Shown here: positions 15,649 to 23,601 of the stretch, piece by piece
How positions within the stretch are numbered: position 1 is the first letter of the stretch
Layout of the letters: the number at the start of each line of letters is the position of its first letter
Assembly: GCA_937877515.1 (NCBI GenBank)
Contig: CALFIX010000054.1
Location: forward strand, 1 to 31,257
Direction: 5' to 3'
From: an uncultured Treponema sp.
Lineage (GTDB): Bacteria; Spirochaetota; Spirochaetia; Treponematales; Treponemataceae
Length of the DNA stretch: 31,257 nt
Program-made: the position numbers and the translations under genes
The notes under the pieces: generated by a model
What the model was told of the DNA's origin: nothing
Seen by the model: only the letters and a program-made list of their open reading frames with translations
Database searches by the model: none

Positions 15649-16009
15649 TGTAAAAAAAAATATACACATAAGGCAAAAATTGCGTAAAATTAGGATTTTC
15701 TCTAAGTTTTAGGAGTCAATTTTTTTTTATTATTTTTTTTATGGCATTAGATTGCGTTTTTCCGTTATTTTATGGGTACAGAATTAAGATTTAACCACCT
15801 ACGCCAGATGCGGAGGGTGCAAGTTAAGGCTGTCTAAATGTCATCAAATATGGTCATTGAGCTTATAAAAATGACCTTTAACGCTATATATGGAGTTAAT
15901 CTTTAGACAGCCTTAATGAAGCGGTAGCGAAACCCGTAGCAGCAGGGTGGCTAGTAAACACTTTGTTTGTTGTATTTACCAAAACCGCCCTAACTTTTAT
16001 GGTTACGTC
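15649..16009. other. Intergenic region between nrdD and the beta-helix gene
   Basis: About 360 nt with no credible gene (the longest ATG frame seen is 17 codons). Contents in order: an A/T-rich tract with a T9-A-TT-A-T8 run near 15720-15740; a diverged relative of the intergenic repeat (15793-15824, minus, sharing CACC-CTCC and GGCGTAGGT); a 93-bp inverted-repeat element (15824-15916); and GCGGTAGCGAA (15920-15930), shared with the 5970 region. Confidence 0.5.
15824..15916. repeat. 93-bp element with perfect 15-bp terminal inverted repeats
   Basis: TTAAGGCTGTCTAAA at 15824-15838 is the exact reverse complement of TTTAGACAGCCTTAA at 15902-15916. Inside is a second perfect inverted repeat, GGTCATT/AATGACC. 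It has no coding capacity. It could be a MITE-like relic or a 3' stem-loop of the minus-strand gene that ends at 16010. Confidence 0.6.
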
Positions 16010-17956
16010 CTATTTTACTTCTGCATTAAACACGATAAATACACCGTCTTTTAAAGGTTTTACCTGTGGCATTACAGGTGCTTTTTCTGGAGCTTTTCCA
16101 TCTTCTAGTGCCTTACCAGAGCCGTCATCTTTAACTTCAGGCTTTTCTCCAGCTGGAGCACCACGCATAGGTTCTTCTGATGGGGGCATAATGCAGCCTG
16201 TTACAATTACAGTTTTTCCTACGTATTTTTTTGCTTCTTCTAAAGTAAGTCCACCCTGTCCTGCATCTTCACCAGGCTTCCCCTGTGGAGCCTTACCCTT
16301 TGGAGGGTTTTCTTTCGGAGGATTACCTTTTGGTGCATCACCTTTTCCTGCTTCTGGAGGGTTTCCATGCGGAGCCTCACCGCCATGCATCATTAAAACA
16401 ACTGCATATTCTTTTCCATCTGCCGTAACAAGTGCTAAAGACTCGTCGTCTCCAGAACCAACTAGTTTTACGGTTGCCGTAAGTTTTACCGGCTCGGGCA
16501 TTTGTTTTGCATCTCCACCATTTTGATCCATTGGAGGAGGTCCCATGCGACCTTTTTCTTTACCGTTAAAATTTGATTCTGCAGAAACTTTTTTTACTTC
16601 CATATCGATGCCAACTAAACGTCCACCATCACTTAAAGTTATGATAGCTCCTTTAAGCCATGAGTTTTCGCTGGCTTTCTTGTTGTAATAAAGGGTGTAG
16701 CCGTTACTCTTTATATTCTTTAGCTTTGTGTCTTTGTCTATAAAGGCATTTACGTAGCTGTCTGCCGTAAGGGCTAATACAGACTTTTTGTCTAATGTTA
16801 AGTCTACAGTGCCTTCATTTTTATTATTAATTGCACCCTTGAGTTTTGAACCGTTTGTCAAATTTAACTTTACAGAACTGATTGCGTCACAATAAACATC
16901 GCCTGTAAGAAGCTGTTTTGTTGCGTTAAATTCTAAAGTTCCTCCGTTTGCACCTTTTTTACCCCAGCCACGTTCACTGTTGTTTCCGGAAGCATGTATA
17001 AGCTCTGAATATGAACCTTCTAGCTTTGTTCCTGTTAAGTAAACTTTTGCGTTTGTATTTGTTACATAAAAGAAGGGGCCGTTTGCATTGCTTCTTAAAA
17101 TTGAGTCGTTTGCAGTAAAAGAACTTGTTCCTAAATTTGCATCTCCGCTCATGCTCTGATAGAGCATTACGGCAGCGCTTCCGTCTTTTTTAGCTCCACC
17201 AGAAAGATTACTCTTTTCTATTAAGATGGAGTTCTTTCCTTCAATAACTGCAATTTCTGAACCTGTTGAACTGCCTTCTAAGTTTTTTACACAAATGTCA
17301 CCAGTAGAATAGATTATTGGAGAGCCTTCGCCTTTTGTGCTTGCCTTGCCGCCGTTAGCTATAACGGTTCCTTCGCCACGGTCTGTTGCAAAAGCTGCAC
17401 AGTGTGCGCCGTTTGTTTCTATGTCAACTTTGTCTGCAACAATTTTTCCACCATAAGTCGCATCTAAACCACGAGAAGAATTGTCACTTGTGCGAATGGT
17501 AATGTTCTTTATGGTTATAAGAGTGCCTTCGCCTGTAGAAAAAACTGCATTAGCTCCGTCTGCATTTGATGTAACTGTTACGTCTTGTAATGTGAGTGTT
17601 GAACCATCTTGTGCAACTACAGCTGCGTTAAGTCCATAAAAGTTGCTCTGTCCTCCGTTAGAAGAGTTTCCGCTAGCCTTATTGATTATTGATTTTAAAA
17701 GTTTTGCACTTGCATTATCTTTTATAAGAATTACAGACTTATCAATTTCTGTGCTAGTAAGATTCTGGTCTGCAACAGTTTCGCCATTTAAAAGCTGTTT
17801 TGTTGAATCAATTGAAGGAGTAGTTTCATTTGGAACTGTTCCAAAACCTTCTAGTGAATTTATAGGCTGGCTAGATACATTTGTAACCGCCCCTGCTGCC
17901 ATAAAAATTAATGTCGCACAAAAAGCAGTACGACTTGCATTAAAAGTTTTTTTCAT
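16010..17956 (-). CDS. Secreted beta-helix-like surface protein with Gly/Pro/Lys-rich insertion
   Basis: A 648-residue protein with a Sec signal (residues 1-30, MKKTFNASRTAFCATLIFMAAGAV...). Residues ~60-440 consist of short repeats such as DGSTLTLQDVTVTSNADGANAVFSTGEGT and GGKIVADKVDIETNG, the pattern of a right-handed parallel beta-helix as in adhesins and pectin-lyase-fold proteins. Residues ~490-648 look like a small beta-barrel (LTATVKLVG, LVTADGKEYAVVL, YVGKTVIVTGCI, GVFIVFNAEV) interrupted by a Gly/Pro/Lys-rich stretch at ~522-566 and by a second Pro/Glu/Lys-rich stretch. No sorting signal or lipobox is seen. It is likely extracellular or surface-exposed; ligand unknown. The start follows GAGGTAA. 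A palindromic operator-like pair lies just upstream. Confidence 0.7.
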   Translation of the reverse strand: MKKTFNASRTAFCATLIFMAAGAVTNVSSQPINSLEGFGTVPNETTPSIDSTKQLLNGETVADQNLTSTEIDKSVILIKDNASAKLLKSIINKASGNSSNGGQSNFYGLNAAVVAQDGSTLTLQDVTVTSNADGANAVFSTGEGTLITIKNITIRTSDNSSRGLDATYGGKIVADKVDIETNGAHCAAFATDRGEGTVIANGGKASTKGEGSPIIYSTGDICVKNLEGSSTGSEIAVIEGKNSILIEKSNLSGGAKKDGSAAVMLYQSMSGDANLGTSSFTANDSILRSNANGPFFYVTNTNAKVYLTGTKLEGSYSELIHASGNNSERGWGKKGANGGTLEFNATKQLLTGDVYCDAISSVKLNLTNGSKLKGAINNKNEGTVDLTLDKKSVLALTADSYVNAFIDKDTKLKNIKSNGYTLYYNKKASENSWLKGAIITLSDGGRLVGIDMEVKKVSAESNFNGKEKGRMGPPPMDQNGGDAKQMPEPVKLTATVKLVGSGDDESLALVTADGKEYAVVLMMHGGEAPHGNPPEAGKGDAPKGNPPKENPPKGKAPQGKPGEDAGQGGLTLEEAKKYVGKTVIVTGCIMPPSEEPMRGAPAGEKPEVKDDGSGKALEDGKAPEKAPVMPQVKPLKDGVFIVFNAEVK

Positions 17957-17982
17957 AAATTACCTCGCAAATTGAAGTTAAT

Positions 17983-18023
17983 TCTACAGTGTAAAAATAG
18001 GATCCGTTAATCTACACTGTAGA
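17983..18023 (-). promoter_or_regulatory. Inverted repeat in front of the beta-helix gene
   Basis: TCTACAGTGTA (17983-17993) and TACACTGTAGA (18013-18023) are exact reverse complements separated by 19 nt. Each arm is itself close to a palindrome (TACAGTGTA/TACACTGTA), so it may be two operator sites three turns apart. On the minus strand a possible -10, TAGAAT, overlaps the proximal arm. It could also fold as a 5'-leader hairpin. Confidence 0.5.
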
Positions 18024-18061
18024 TGTCTTAATTTTCGTACTGATAACCTAAAAAAAACTTT

Positions 18062-18101
18062 AGTATTACAAAAAGTTAATAAGTATTACAAAAAGTTATT
18101 A
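18062..18101. repeat. Tandem 20-bp direct repeat
   Basis: Two adjacent 20-bp units (18062-18081 and 18082-18101), beginning AGTATTACAAAAAGTT, differ at one position. They lie 4 nt downstream of the MATE-kinase stop codon and upstream of the beta-helix gene promoter region. Confidence 0.7.
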
Positions 18102-18105
18102 TTCT

Positions 18106-20142
18106 TTAAAGTTTCTGAACTGCATTCTTTATAAGCTCTACAGTATTATCTAAACCTAAGGTAGACACATCTATGCAAAGATCATAATTTTCTGCTTTTG
18201 CCCACGAAGCAACATCTGTAAAGTTACGAGCTGCTTCTCGTCTTTTGTCTACTTGAGAAATTTCTTTTTCTGCATCAGTAGAATTAATACCTTCCTTGTT
18301 CATTATGTTAATAACGCGCTGAGAAATTGGAGTTGTTAAGAACACCTTAAAAAGGGGAGCCTTGTTTTTTAAAACAAGTTCCGCTCTATGGCCTACAATT
18401 ACACAGCTTCCGTTAGCAGAAATCTTTTGAATTACAGCACTCTGAGCTTCTTCTGCAGCTTGTTTTACAACCGAAAGTTCTGAAGATGTATTTGCATAAT
18501 ATGGCCAAGTAACATTTAGTGCAGTATTATCTGCAAAACTCACTTCGTCAACAAAAGCCAAATACATTGCATTAAGACCACTTTCTTCTGCAAGTTCTCT
18601 AATATTTTCGCTATCGTAGTATGGAATGTCTAAAACCTCTGCTAATTTTTTTCCAATAGCGCGCCCCATTGCACCATGCTGACGGTCTATGGTTATAACA
18701 AGAGGCTTTTCGTTTATAAGGTGAATTTCTTTTGTTGAAGAAATTGTCTTATGTGTTACAGAAGTCTTTACATTTGGAGTTTTACCAAAAATCTTTTTCC
18801 ATGAGAAAGTAAGCATCAAAACCGTAAGAATAAATGAAAGAATATCTGCAACAGGTCCTGCCCACAAAACTCCTTCTACACCAATAATTGGAGAAAGGAT
18901 GAGCATGGCAGGAATCATAAAGATAATCTGTTTAGAAAGCGAAATTAACGAAGCCTGAATAGGACGACCCACAGCCTGAAAGAAAATGCCTGCTGACAAT
19001 TGGAAGCCTGCAACAGGAACTGCAAGAAGGAAAACTCTAAGAGTAAGCTTTGCAAACTCGTTATATACTGCGTCTTCTGAACCAAAAATGCTAATGATTG
19101 CCATTGGATACAATTGGAAAAGTGCAAACGCTATACACATTATTACAGTAGAAATAATGATTACGATATTAAATGTTTTTTGAACTCTCTTATATTGCCT
19201 TGCTCCATAATTGTATCCCCAGATTGGCTGAGCACCTGAGGCAAGACCAATTACAATTACCATAAGAATGCTGAACACTTTCATTGTAACGCCAAGTGCA
19301 CTAATTGGAATATCTGCACCAAAGCGGCTCTGACTTCCGTACACTTTTAGAACATTGTTCTGAACAGCCATTACAACAACTAATACCATCTGAGAAATAA
19401 AACTTGAGACACCAAGCTTTAAAACCGGAAGAATATTCCTTGCACTGGACTTAACATCTTCCTTTGCAATTTTTACACTCTTAAGACGTGGAATGTAAGC
19501 AAAGTTAATTATTGCGTTTACAATCTGTCCTAAAATTGTTGCCCAGGCAGCACCTTTTACGCCCCACTTAAACACAAAGATAAACACAGGGTCTCCAATA
19601 AGATTTATGACACAGCCTGCCAAAAGTCCTATCATATTGTACTTTGGAGAGCCGTCCGAGCGGATTATGCTTGCGTAACTTGTACACACCGTTAAAAAGG
19701 GAATACCAACGCTTATAATACGACCGTAATCAAGAGCGTAAGGCATAATGGCATCTGTTGCACCAAAGAGGCGGCAAAGCGGTTCAAGGAAAATAAGATA
19801 TAAAGCTCCAATTACAATGCCAGAAACAACCGTAAATATTAAGCCGGCTGCAGTCCCCTGTGCGGCACGATGAGTTTCTTTTTTACCAAGCATTAAACTT
19901 AAAAAACTTGCAGTTCCATCTCCAATCATTAAAGAAAATGCCATCGCAAAAGTTGTAAGCGGAAAGATAACATTGGTAGCTCCATTACCTAGGTAACCTA
20001 CACCTTGCCCAATAAAAATCTGGTCTACAATATTGTAAAGTGCATTAATTACAAGTGCTACAATTCCAGGTACTGCAAATTTTGCTAAAAGTTTACCAAT
20101 CTTCTCTGTACCCAAAATGTTTTCTTCAATCTTCTTCTCCAT
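18106..20142 (-). CDS. MATE-family efflux transporter fused to a cytidylate-kinase-like domain
   Basis: A 678-residue fusion. Residues 1-~455 are a complete twelve-helix MATE (NorM/DinF-type) transporter, from GKLLAKFAVPGIVALVINALYNIVDQIFIGQ to the helices before KKIFGKTP; such proteins export drugs or metabolites by cation antiport. Residues 478-678 form a cytoplasmic domain of the cytidylate-kinase-like family: VITIDRQHGAMGRAIGKKLAEVL (P-loop region, usually YGSGGREIG, here HGAMGRAIG), CVIVGHRAELVL, VDKRREAARNFTD and NYDLCIDVSTLG. The Gly-rich loop is altered, so catalysis is uncertain. The frame is continuous, with no sign of a merge. GGAG inside the end of the marR gene serves as Shine-Dalgarno; the two genes are 3 nt apart. 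Confidence 0.88.
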   Translation of the reverse strand: MEKKIEENILGTEKIGKLLAKFAVPGIVALVINALYNIVDQIFIGQGVGYLGNGATNVIFPLTTFAMAFSLMIGDGTASFLSLMLGKKETHRAAQGTAAGLIFTVVSGIVIGALYLIFLEPLCRLFGATDAIMPYALDYGRIISVGIPFLTVCTSYASIIRSDGSPKYNMIGLLAGCVINLIGDPVFIFVFKWGVKGAAWATILGQIVNAIINFAYIPRLKSVKIAKEDVKSSARNILPVLKLGVSSFISQMVLVVVMAVQNNVLKVYGSQSRFGADIPISALGVTMKVFSILMVIVIGLASGAQPIWGYNYGARQYKRVQKTFNIVIIISTVIMCIAFALFQLYPMAIISIFGSEDAVYNEFAKLTLRVFLLAVPVAGFQLSAGIFFQAVGRPIQASLISLSKQIIFMIPAMLILSPIIGVEGVLWAGPVADILSFILTVLMLTFSWKKIFGKTPNVKTSVTHKTISSTKEIHLINEKPLVITIDRQHGAMGRAIGKKLAEVLDIPYYDSENIRELAEESGLNAMYLAFVDEVSFADNTALNVTWPYYANTSSELSVVKQAAEEAQSAVIQKISANGSCVIVGHRAELVLKNKAPLFKVFLTTPISQRVINIMNKEGINSTDAEKEISQVDKRREAARNFTDVASWAKAENYDLCIDVSTLGLDNTVELIKNAVQKL

Positions 20143-20145
20143 AAA

Positions 20146-20574
20146 TTACTCCATATTTATAAACATCTGTTTAACAACTTTAGAAAAAACTTCTAAATCT
20201 TCTTCTAAAATTCCTTTAGTTAAAAGGGACTGCATTTTGTCCATGTCATCTTTAACAGTCTTTTTATACGAAAGTGCTTTTTCTGTTGCTGTAATTTTTT
20301 TTAAGCGACTGTCATACTCTACACTTTCTCTTTTTATAAAACCATTTAACTCAAGTCCTTTTAAAATTTCTGTTGCACTAGAAGGTCTTATGTAAAATTC
20401 TTCTTCTATATCCTTTTGAAAAATTTCATCTTTTGAAACTCCTAAAATATAGTGAAGAACTCGCCCCTGAGAAGGACTTAAATTTTCTCCTACCGTAAAA
20501 GAACTTGTTTTTCTTTTAAAACTATTAGCCAACGCCAATATCTGCCCCATTACAAAATTTTGTGTATTTTCCAT
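20146..20574 (-). CDS. MarR-family transcriptional regulator
   Basis: A 142-residue winged-helix protein: N-terminal dimer helix (QILALANSFKRKTSSF), DNA-recognition region DIEEEFYIRPSSATEILKGLELNGFIKRE (about residues 54-82), wing with YDSRLKKITATEKA, and a C-terminal dimerisation helix. It is followed after 3 nt by the MATE-kinase fusion, so it most likely represses its own operon and is released by a small ligand that the transporter exports. The start is preceded by CAGGGAGAAA, a good Shine-Dalgarno. A palindrome in its promoter region is the probable operator. Confidence 0.88.
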   Translation of the reverse strand: MENTQNFVMGQILALANSFKRKTSSFTVGENLSPSQGRVLHYILGVSKDEIFQKDIEEEFYIRPSSATEILKGLELNGFIKRESVEYDSRLKKITATEKALSYKKTVKDDMDKMQSLLTKGILEEDLEVFSKVVKQMFINME

Positions 20575-20594
20575 TTTCTCCCTGTTAAATTTGT

Positions 20595-20610
20595 TTAGTT
20601 AGGTAACTAA
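20595..20610 (-). promoter_or_regulatory. Probable MarR operator upstream of the marR-MATE operon
   Basis: A 16-bp palindrome, TTAGTTA-GG-TAACTAA, 21 nt before the marR start codon, overlaps or follows a TATATA/TATAAA -10-like sequence on the minus strand. Size and position fit an autoregulatory MarR site. Confidence 0.6.
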
Positions 20611-20692
20611 CTATTTATATAATAAGACATTTTTTTACTTTCGACTACAAGTTGTTTGTAGAGTGTGATACTTCGAAAACATGCAGTTGATT

Positions 20693-20727
20693 TTGCAATA
20701 GCTAACTCTTTATGTTATAATAATTAC
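20693..20727 (+). promoter_or_regulatory. Leaderless promoter of the GGDEF-like gene
   Basis: -35 TTGCAA (20693-20698), 17-bp spacer, -10 TATAAT (20716-20721), then 6 nt to ATG 20728. No Shine-Dalgarno is present. Confidence 0.65.
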
Positions 20728-22254
20728 ATGGCAAAAAAAATTTTTGAAAAAGGAACTGCAAACAAATACATAATACTTTTTCTTTCTCTTGTCCTTTTAG
20801 GAGTTTTTCTTTTTATTCTTGGACGAATGGAATATTACTACACACACCAAGTTTTTGAAAATGCGGTTGAATTTAAAAAAAAATACTTACGCGACTCAGT
20901 TAATAATCTTATAAGCGACATAGATGCAACCCGTACAGATACTATAGACATGTACCATTATTTATTATTTTCCAATAAAACTCACATAGAAAACAAAGTA
21001 AAAATTTACGGTCCTGACGCCGTACAAAATTACTTTGACGAACACTTTCAGCAAATAGGTTGGGCATACTTTATATACGACAATACAACAAAAAAAATTA
21101 TTCAGGACAAACTAAATCTTGTGCCGGATTCCTGGGAAGAAGACGAGAATTTTATAAAAAAACTTTTTACAGCATATTCAACAATAGAATATAAAAACTC
21201 AACTATAGTTTATGGCGTTTTACATTCTGCGTTAGATTCCTACATGGAAGAAGTGGTAAGAAGTAAAATTCATCGTTACTACTACAGCGAAGATTCACAC
21301 ATTTGGGTTAATAAGATTATTAACTTTAATGGTGGTCAAAATTACGCTATTAGACTTATTCACCCGAATATTCCAAGCTCTGAAGGTCAATATTTATCTA
21401 CAGACATGCAGGATGCTGTTGGTGGTTTTCCTTATCTTGATGAACTTGAAGGCATAAAAAACAACAACGGTGAATGCTTTTATAGCTATTACTTCTTAAA
21501 AAAAGGTTCTGTTGACGTAGGAAAAAAACTCACTTACGGAAAACTTTATCCCGACTACAATTGGATTGTATGTATGGGAATTTATTATGATGATATAGAA
21601 CAAGATATTTCCGGAACAAGTACAAAACTACGCACTATAGTATTTAAAATTGCAATGCCTGTAGTTTCTTTATTTTTACTACTACTCTTACTTGCACTTT
21701 TCTTACAAGTACGTGCTGATCAAAAAAAATACGCTTTAAGCTCTCAGCCTTTAAAAAACAAAGTTGATTTTGACACTCTTACACATGCAAACAGTCATCA
21801 ATTTGGTGTAGAAGAATTAGATTTTGCATACAGAAAATTTACAAACGGCATTTCTGTAAGCCCTGCAATTATGCTTTTAGATGTAGACCACTTTACTGTT
21901 ATAAACAACACTTATGGTAAAGAAGAAGGTGATCGCGTTCTAAAAGAAATTATAAAAAAGATTTACGACACCATTCGTAGCTCTGACATTATAATAAGAT
22001 GGAACGAAGACGAATTCATTGGTGTCTTTTATGGTCTTACCCCAAACAACATAGAAAGCTTTGCAAAAAAACTTCTTTCTGCAGTAAATAGTTTAGCAAT
22101 AAACTGTAATGGAAACATAATACACGCAACAATTTCATTAGGATTTACTTTCTTCAAGGAAAGCGACACTGGCTATGAAGTTGCAGTACGCAGAGCAGAT
22201 AATGCTCTATATGAATCAAAGTGCAACGGACGAAATCAGTTTAGAATTCGGTAA
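20728..22254 (+). CDS. Cache-type sensor with degenerate GGDEF domain (NEDEF)
   Basis: A 508-residue membrane sensor. The start is ATG 20728 (MAKKIFEKGTANKY); an upstream in-frame extension from 20665 would run through the promoter. Membrane segments lie at about 14-34 and 306-330 and flank a ~270-residue periplasmic part with Cache-like features (GWAYFIYDN, YPDYNWIVCMGIYYDDIEQD). The GGDEF fold spans ~345-508: LDVDHFTVINNTYGKEEGD, ATISLGFTFF and ADNALYESKCNGRNQF are kept. The active-site loop GGDEF reads NEDEF (426-430), while the inhibitory RxxD is intact as R417SSD420 at canonical spacing. It may therefore be a c-di-GMP receptor or altered cyclase, not a standard enzyme. The ATP-grasp gene follows after 6 nt. 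Confidence 0.85.
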   Translation: MAKKIFEKGTANKYIILFLSLVLLGVFLFILGRMEYYYTHQVFENAVEFKKKYLRDSVNNLISDIDATRTDTIDMYHYLLFSNKTHIENKVKIYGPDAVQNYFDEHFQQIGWAYFIYDNTTKKIIQDKLNLVPDSWEEDENFIKKLFTAYSTIEYKNSTIVYGVLHSALDSYMEEVVRSKIHRYYYSEDSHIWVNKIINFNGGQNYAIRLIHPNIPSSEGQYLSTDMQDAVGGFPYLDELEGIKNNNGECFYSYYFLKKGSVDVGKKLTYGKLYPDYNWIVCMGIYYDDIEQDISGTSTKLRTIVFKIAMPVVSLFLLLLLLALFLQVRADQKKYALSSQPLKNKVDFDTLTHANSHQFGVEELDFAYRKFTNGISVSPAIMLLDVDHFTVINNTYGKEEGDRVLKEIIKKIYDTIRSSDIIIRWNEDEFIGVFYGLTPNNIESFAKKLLSAVNSLAINCNGNIIHATISLGFTFFKESDTGYEVAVRRADNALYESKCNGRNQFRIR

Positions 22255-22260
22255 AATTTT

Positions 22261-23601
22261 ATGAACATCGTTTTTTATAGCTCTAACTCAAATGTTTTTT
22301 TAAAAGATTCGTTTAAATTCTTTCATTTTCCAAAACACTCTGATGACTTAAAAAAACTTTGTTCTCTGCATCCTGAGCATAACTTTACAGTTATTACAAA
22401 CATGCCTGGATACTTTCTCTTAGACGCAGAAGAAATTCCAGAAAATCTTTCTAACTTAAAATACAAAATATTACCTGCTTTAGAAAATTCTACTTTTGCT
22501 GCAAACTCTATAGCTAACGAAATACTAAAAGTTTTACCAGACATTGCCATAGCTTGTACATATTGGATTCCGCCATTTGACTGGCTTGGAATAGAAGATG
22601 CCCTTATTGCAGAAGAACTAAAAAAACAAGGCATAAGAACTTTAAGCCATACAAGCTTAACTCAAATGACTTTTTTTAATAAATATGAAACTCATCTTGC
22701 CTTAAAAAACAACGGATTCAATGTGGCAAATGCTGTTTATGTAAATCATGAACTTTACTGGGAAGAACGCAGCAAAAAAGAAATACTTCATAACGTTTAT
22801 AAAGAATATATTTTTGAACAAATAAAAAAACTAAACTTTCCAGTTGTTATAAAAGACACAACTGGCCTAAGTTCTTACGGAATGGAAGTTGCCGTCTCTT
22901 TTAAAGAAGCCGTACACTACCTGAACCTTATGAAACGAGACGTACTTGTTGAAGAATTTTTAAGCGGCATACAAGCAGGAACAGAAATTTATGGAACAGA
23001 TGGTGACTACAAAGTTATGCCGCCTCTGATTTTTTCTGTAAACAAATATAAAATTACAAGTCCAAAGCAAAGCATAAAGCTTGGCCCCGTAGATTATAAT
23101 GCTTATAACGTTTCTGAATTAAATGACACTCTTACTAAGCTTGCAAAAATTTTTAAATTCAGTGGAATTGCTCAAGTAGATTTAGTTTTTAAAAATAACA
23201 AATGGTTCATTATAGAAGTAAACCCAAGGCTTTCTGGAATGACGCAAACTTATTGTGCTTTACAAAATATAACTCCTATAGAACTTTTATACAGCATTGC
23301 AACAAAAGAAAAAATCAATATAAATTTAGAAGACTCAAAAAAGAAAGCTATAAATATAAAACTTCCATTGCAGAATTTTGAAACTCTAGAAAAACTTACA
23401 AAACATGAGTGTGTAAAAAAAATAAATCAAATTCAAAACTTAATGGCAAAACAAGAACGAGAAAAAGGCTACTGTGAACTTGTTCTCTCAAAAGACGCAC
23501 TAAAAAATGATGAACTCATAAAAGAAATAAAAGAACTTTGTACTCTTTACCCAGAAATTGAATCTGAAGAAATGTGGAAACACCTTACAGAAATTTTATA
23601 A
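22261..23601 (+). CDS. D-Ala-D-Ala-ligase-like ATP-grasp protein, substrate unknown
   Basis: A 446-residue ATP-grasp enzyme, a class that joins a carboxylate to an amine through an acyl-phosphate. The N-terminal pre-ATP-grasp domain (1-~130) is followed by NKYETHLALKNNGFNVANAV (K141), FPVVIKDTTGLSSYGMEV (K198), VLVEEFLSG and the magnesium site QVD307LVF...IIE319VN321PRLSGMT. All core catalytic positions are kept, so it should be active. It lacks the D-Ala-D-Ala ligase signature overall and the amino donor cannot be predicted. A ~70-residue Lys/Glu-rich helical tail ends the protein. It is co-transcribed with the GGDEF-like sensor and its stop overlaps the convergent EAL gene by 6 nt. Confidence 0.75.
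   Translation: MNIVFYSSNSNVFLKDSFKFFHFPKHSDDLKKLCSLHPEHNFTVITNMPGYFLLDAEEIPENLSNLKYKILPALENSTFAANSIANEILKVLPDIAIACTYWIPPFDWLGIEDALIAEELKKQGIRTLSHTSLTQMTFFNKYETHLALKNNGFNVANAVYVNHELYWEERSKKEILHNVYKEYIFEQIKKLNFPVVIKDTTGLSSYGMEVAVSFKEAVHYLNLMKRDVLVEEFLSGIQAGTEIYGTDGDYKVMPPLIFSVNKYKITSPKQSIKLGPVDYNAYNVSELNDTLTKLAKIFKFSGIAQVDLVFKNNKWFIIEVNPRLSGMTQTYCALQNITPIELLYSIATKEKININLEDSKKKAINIKLPLQNFETLEKLTKHECVKKINQIQNLMAKQEREKGYCELVLSKDALKNDELIKEIKELCTLYPEIESEEMWKHLTEIL

Noticed and set aside
15884..15893. Third NrdR-like core CTATATATGG
   Set aside because: No partner lies 31 bp away on either side, one half-site is mismatched, and it is about 250 bp from the promoter.
16010..16530. Long open frame on the plus strand (15963-16526) opposite the beta-helix gene
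   Set aside because: Its product is a Pro/Ser/Gly/Phe-rich mirror of the Gly/Pro/Lys-rich coding region, with no start signal or family; it is a shadow frame.
20665..20727. N-terminal extension of the GGDEF-like protein from a non-ATG codon at 20665
   Set aside because: It would translate through a consensus promoter, and the 21 extra residues do not look like a signal or domain; ATG 20728 is directly followed by a good membrane-anchor sequence.
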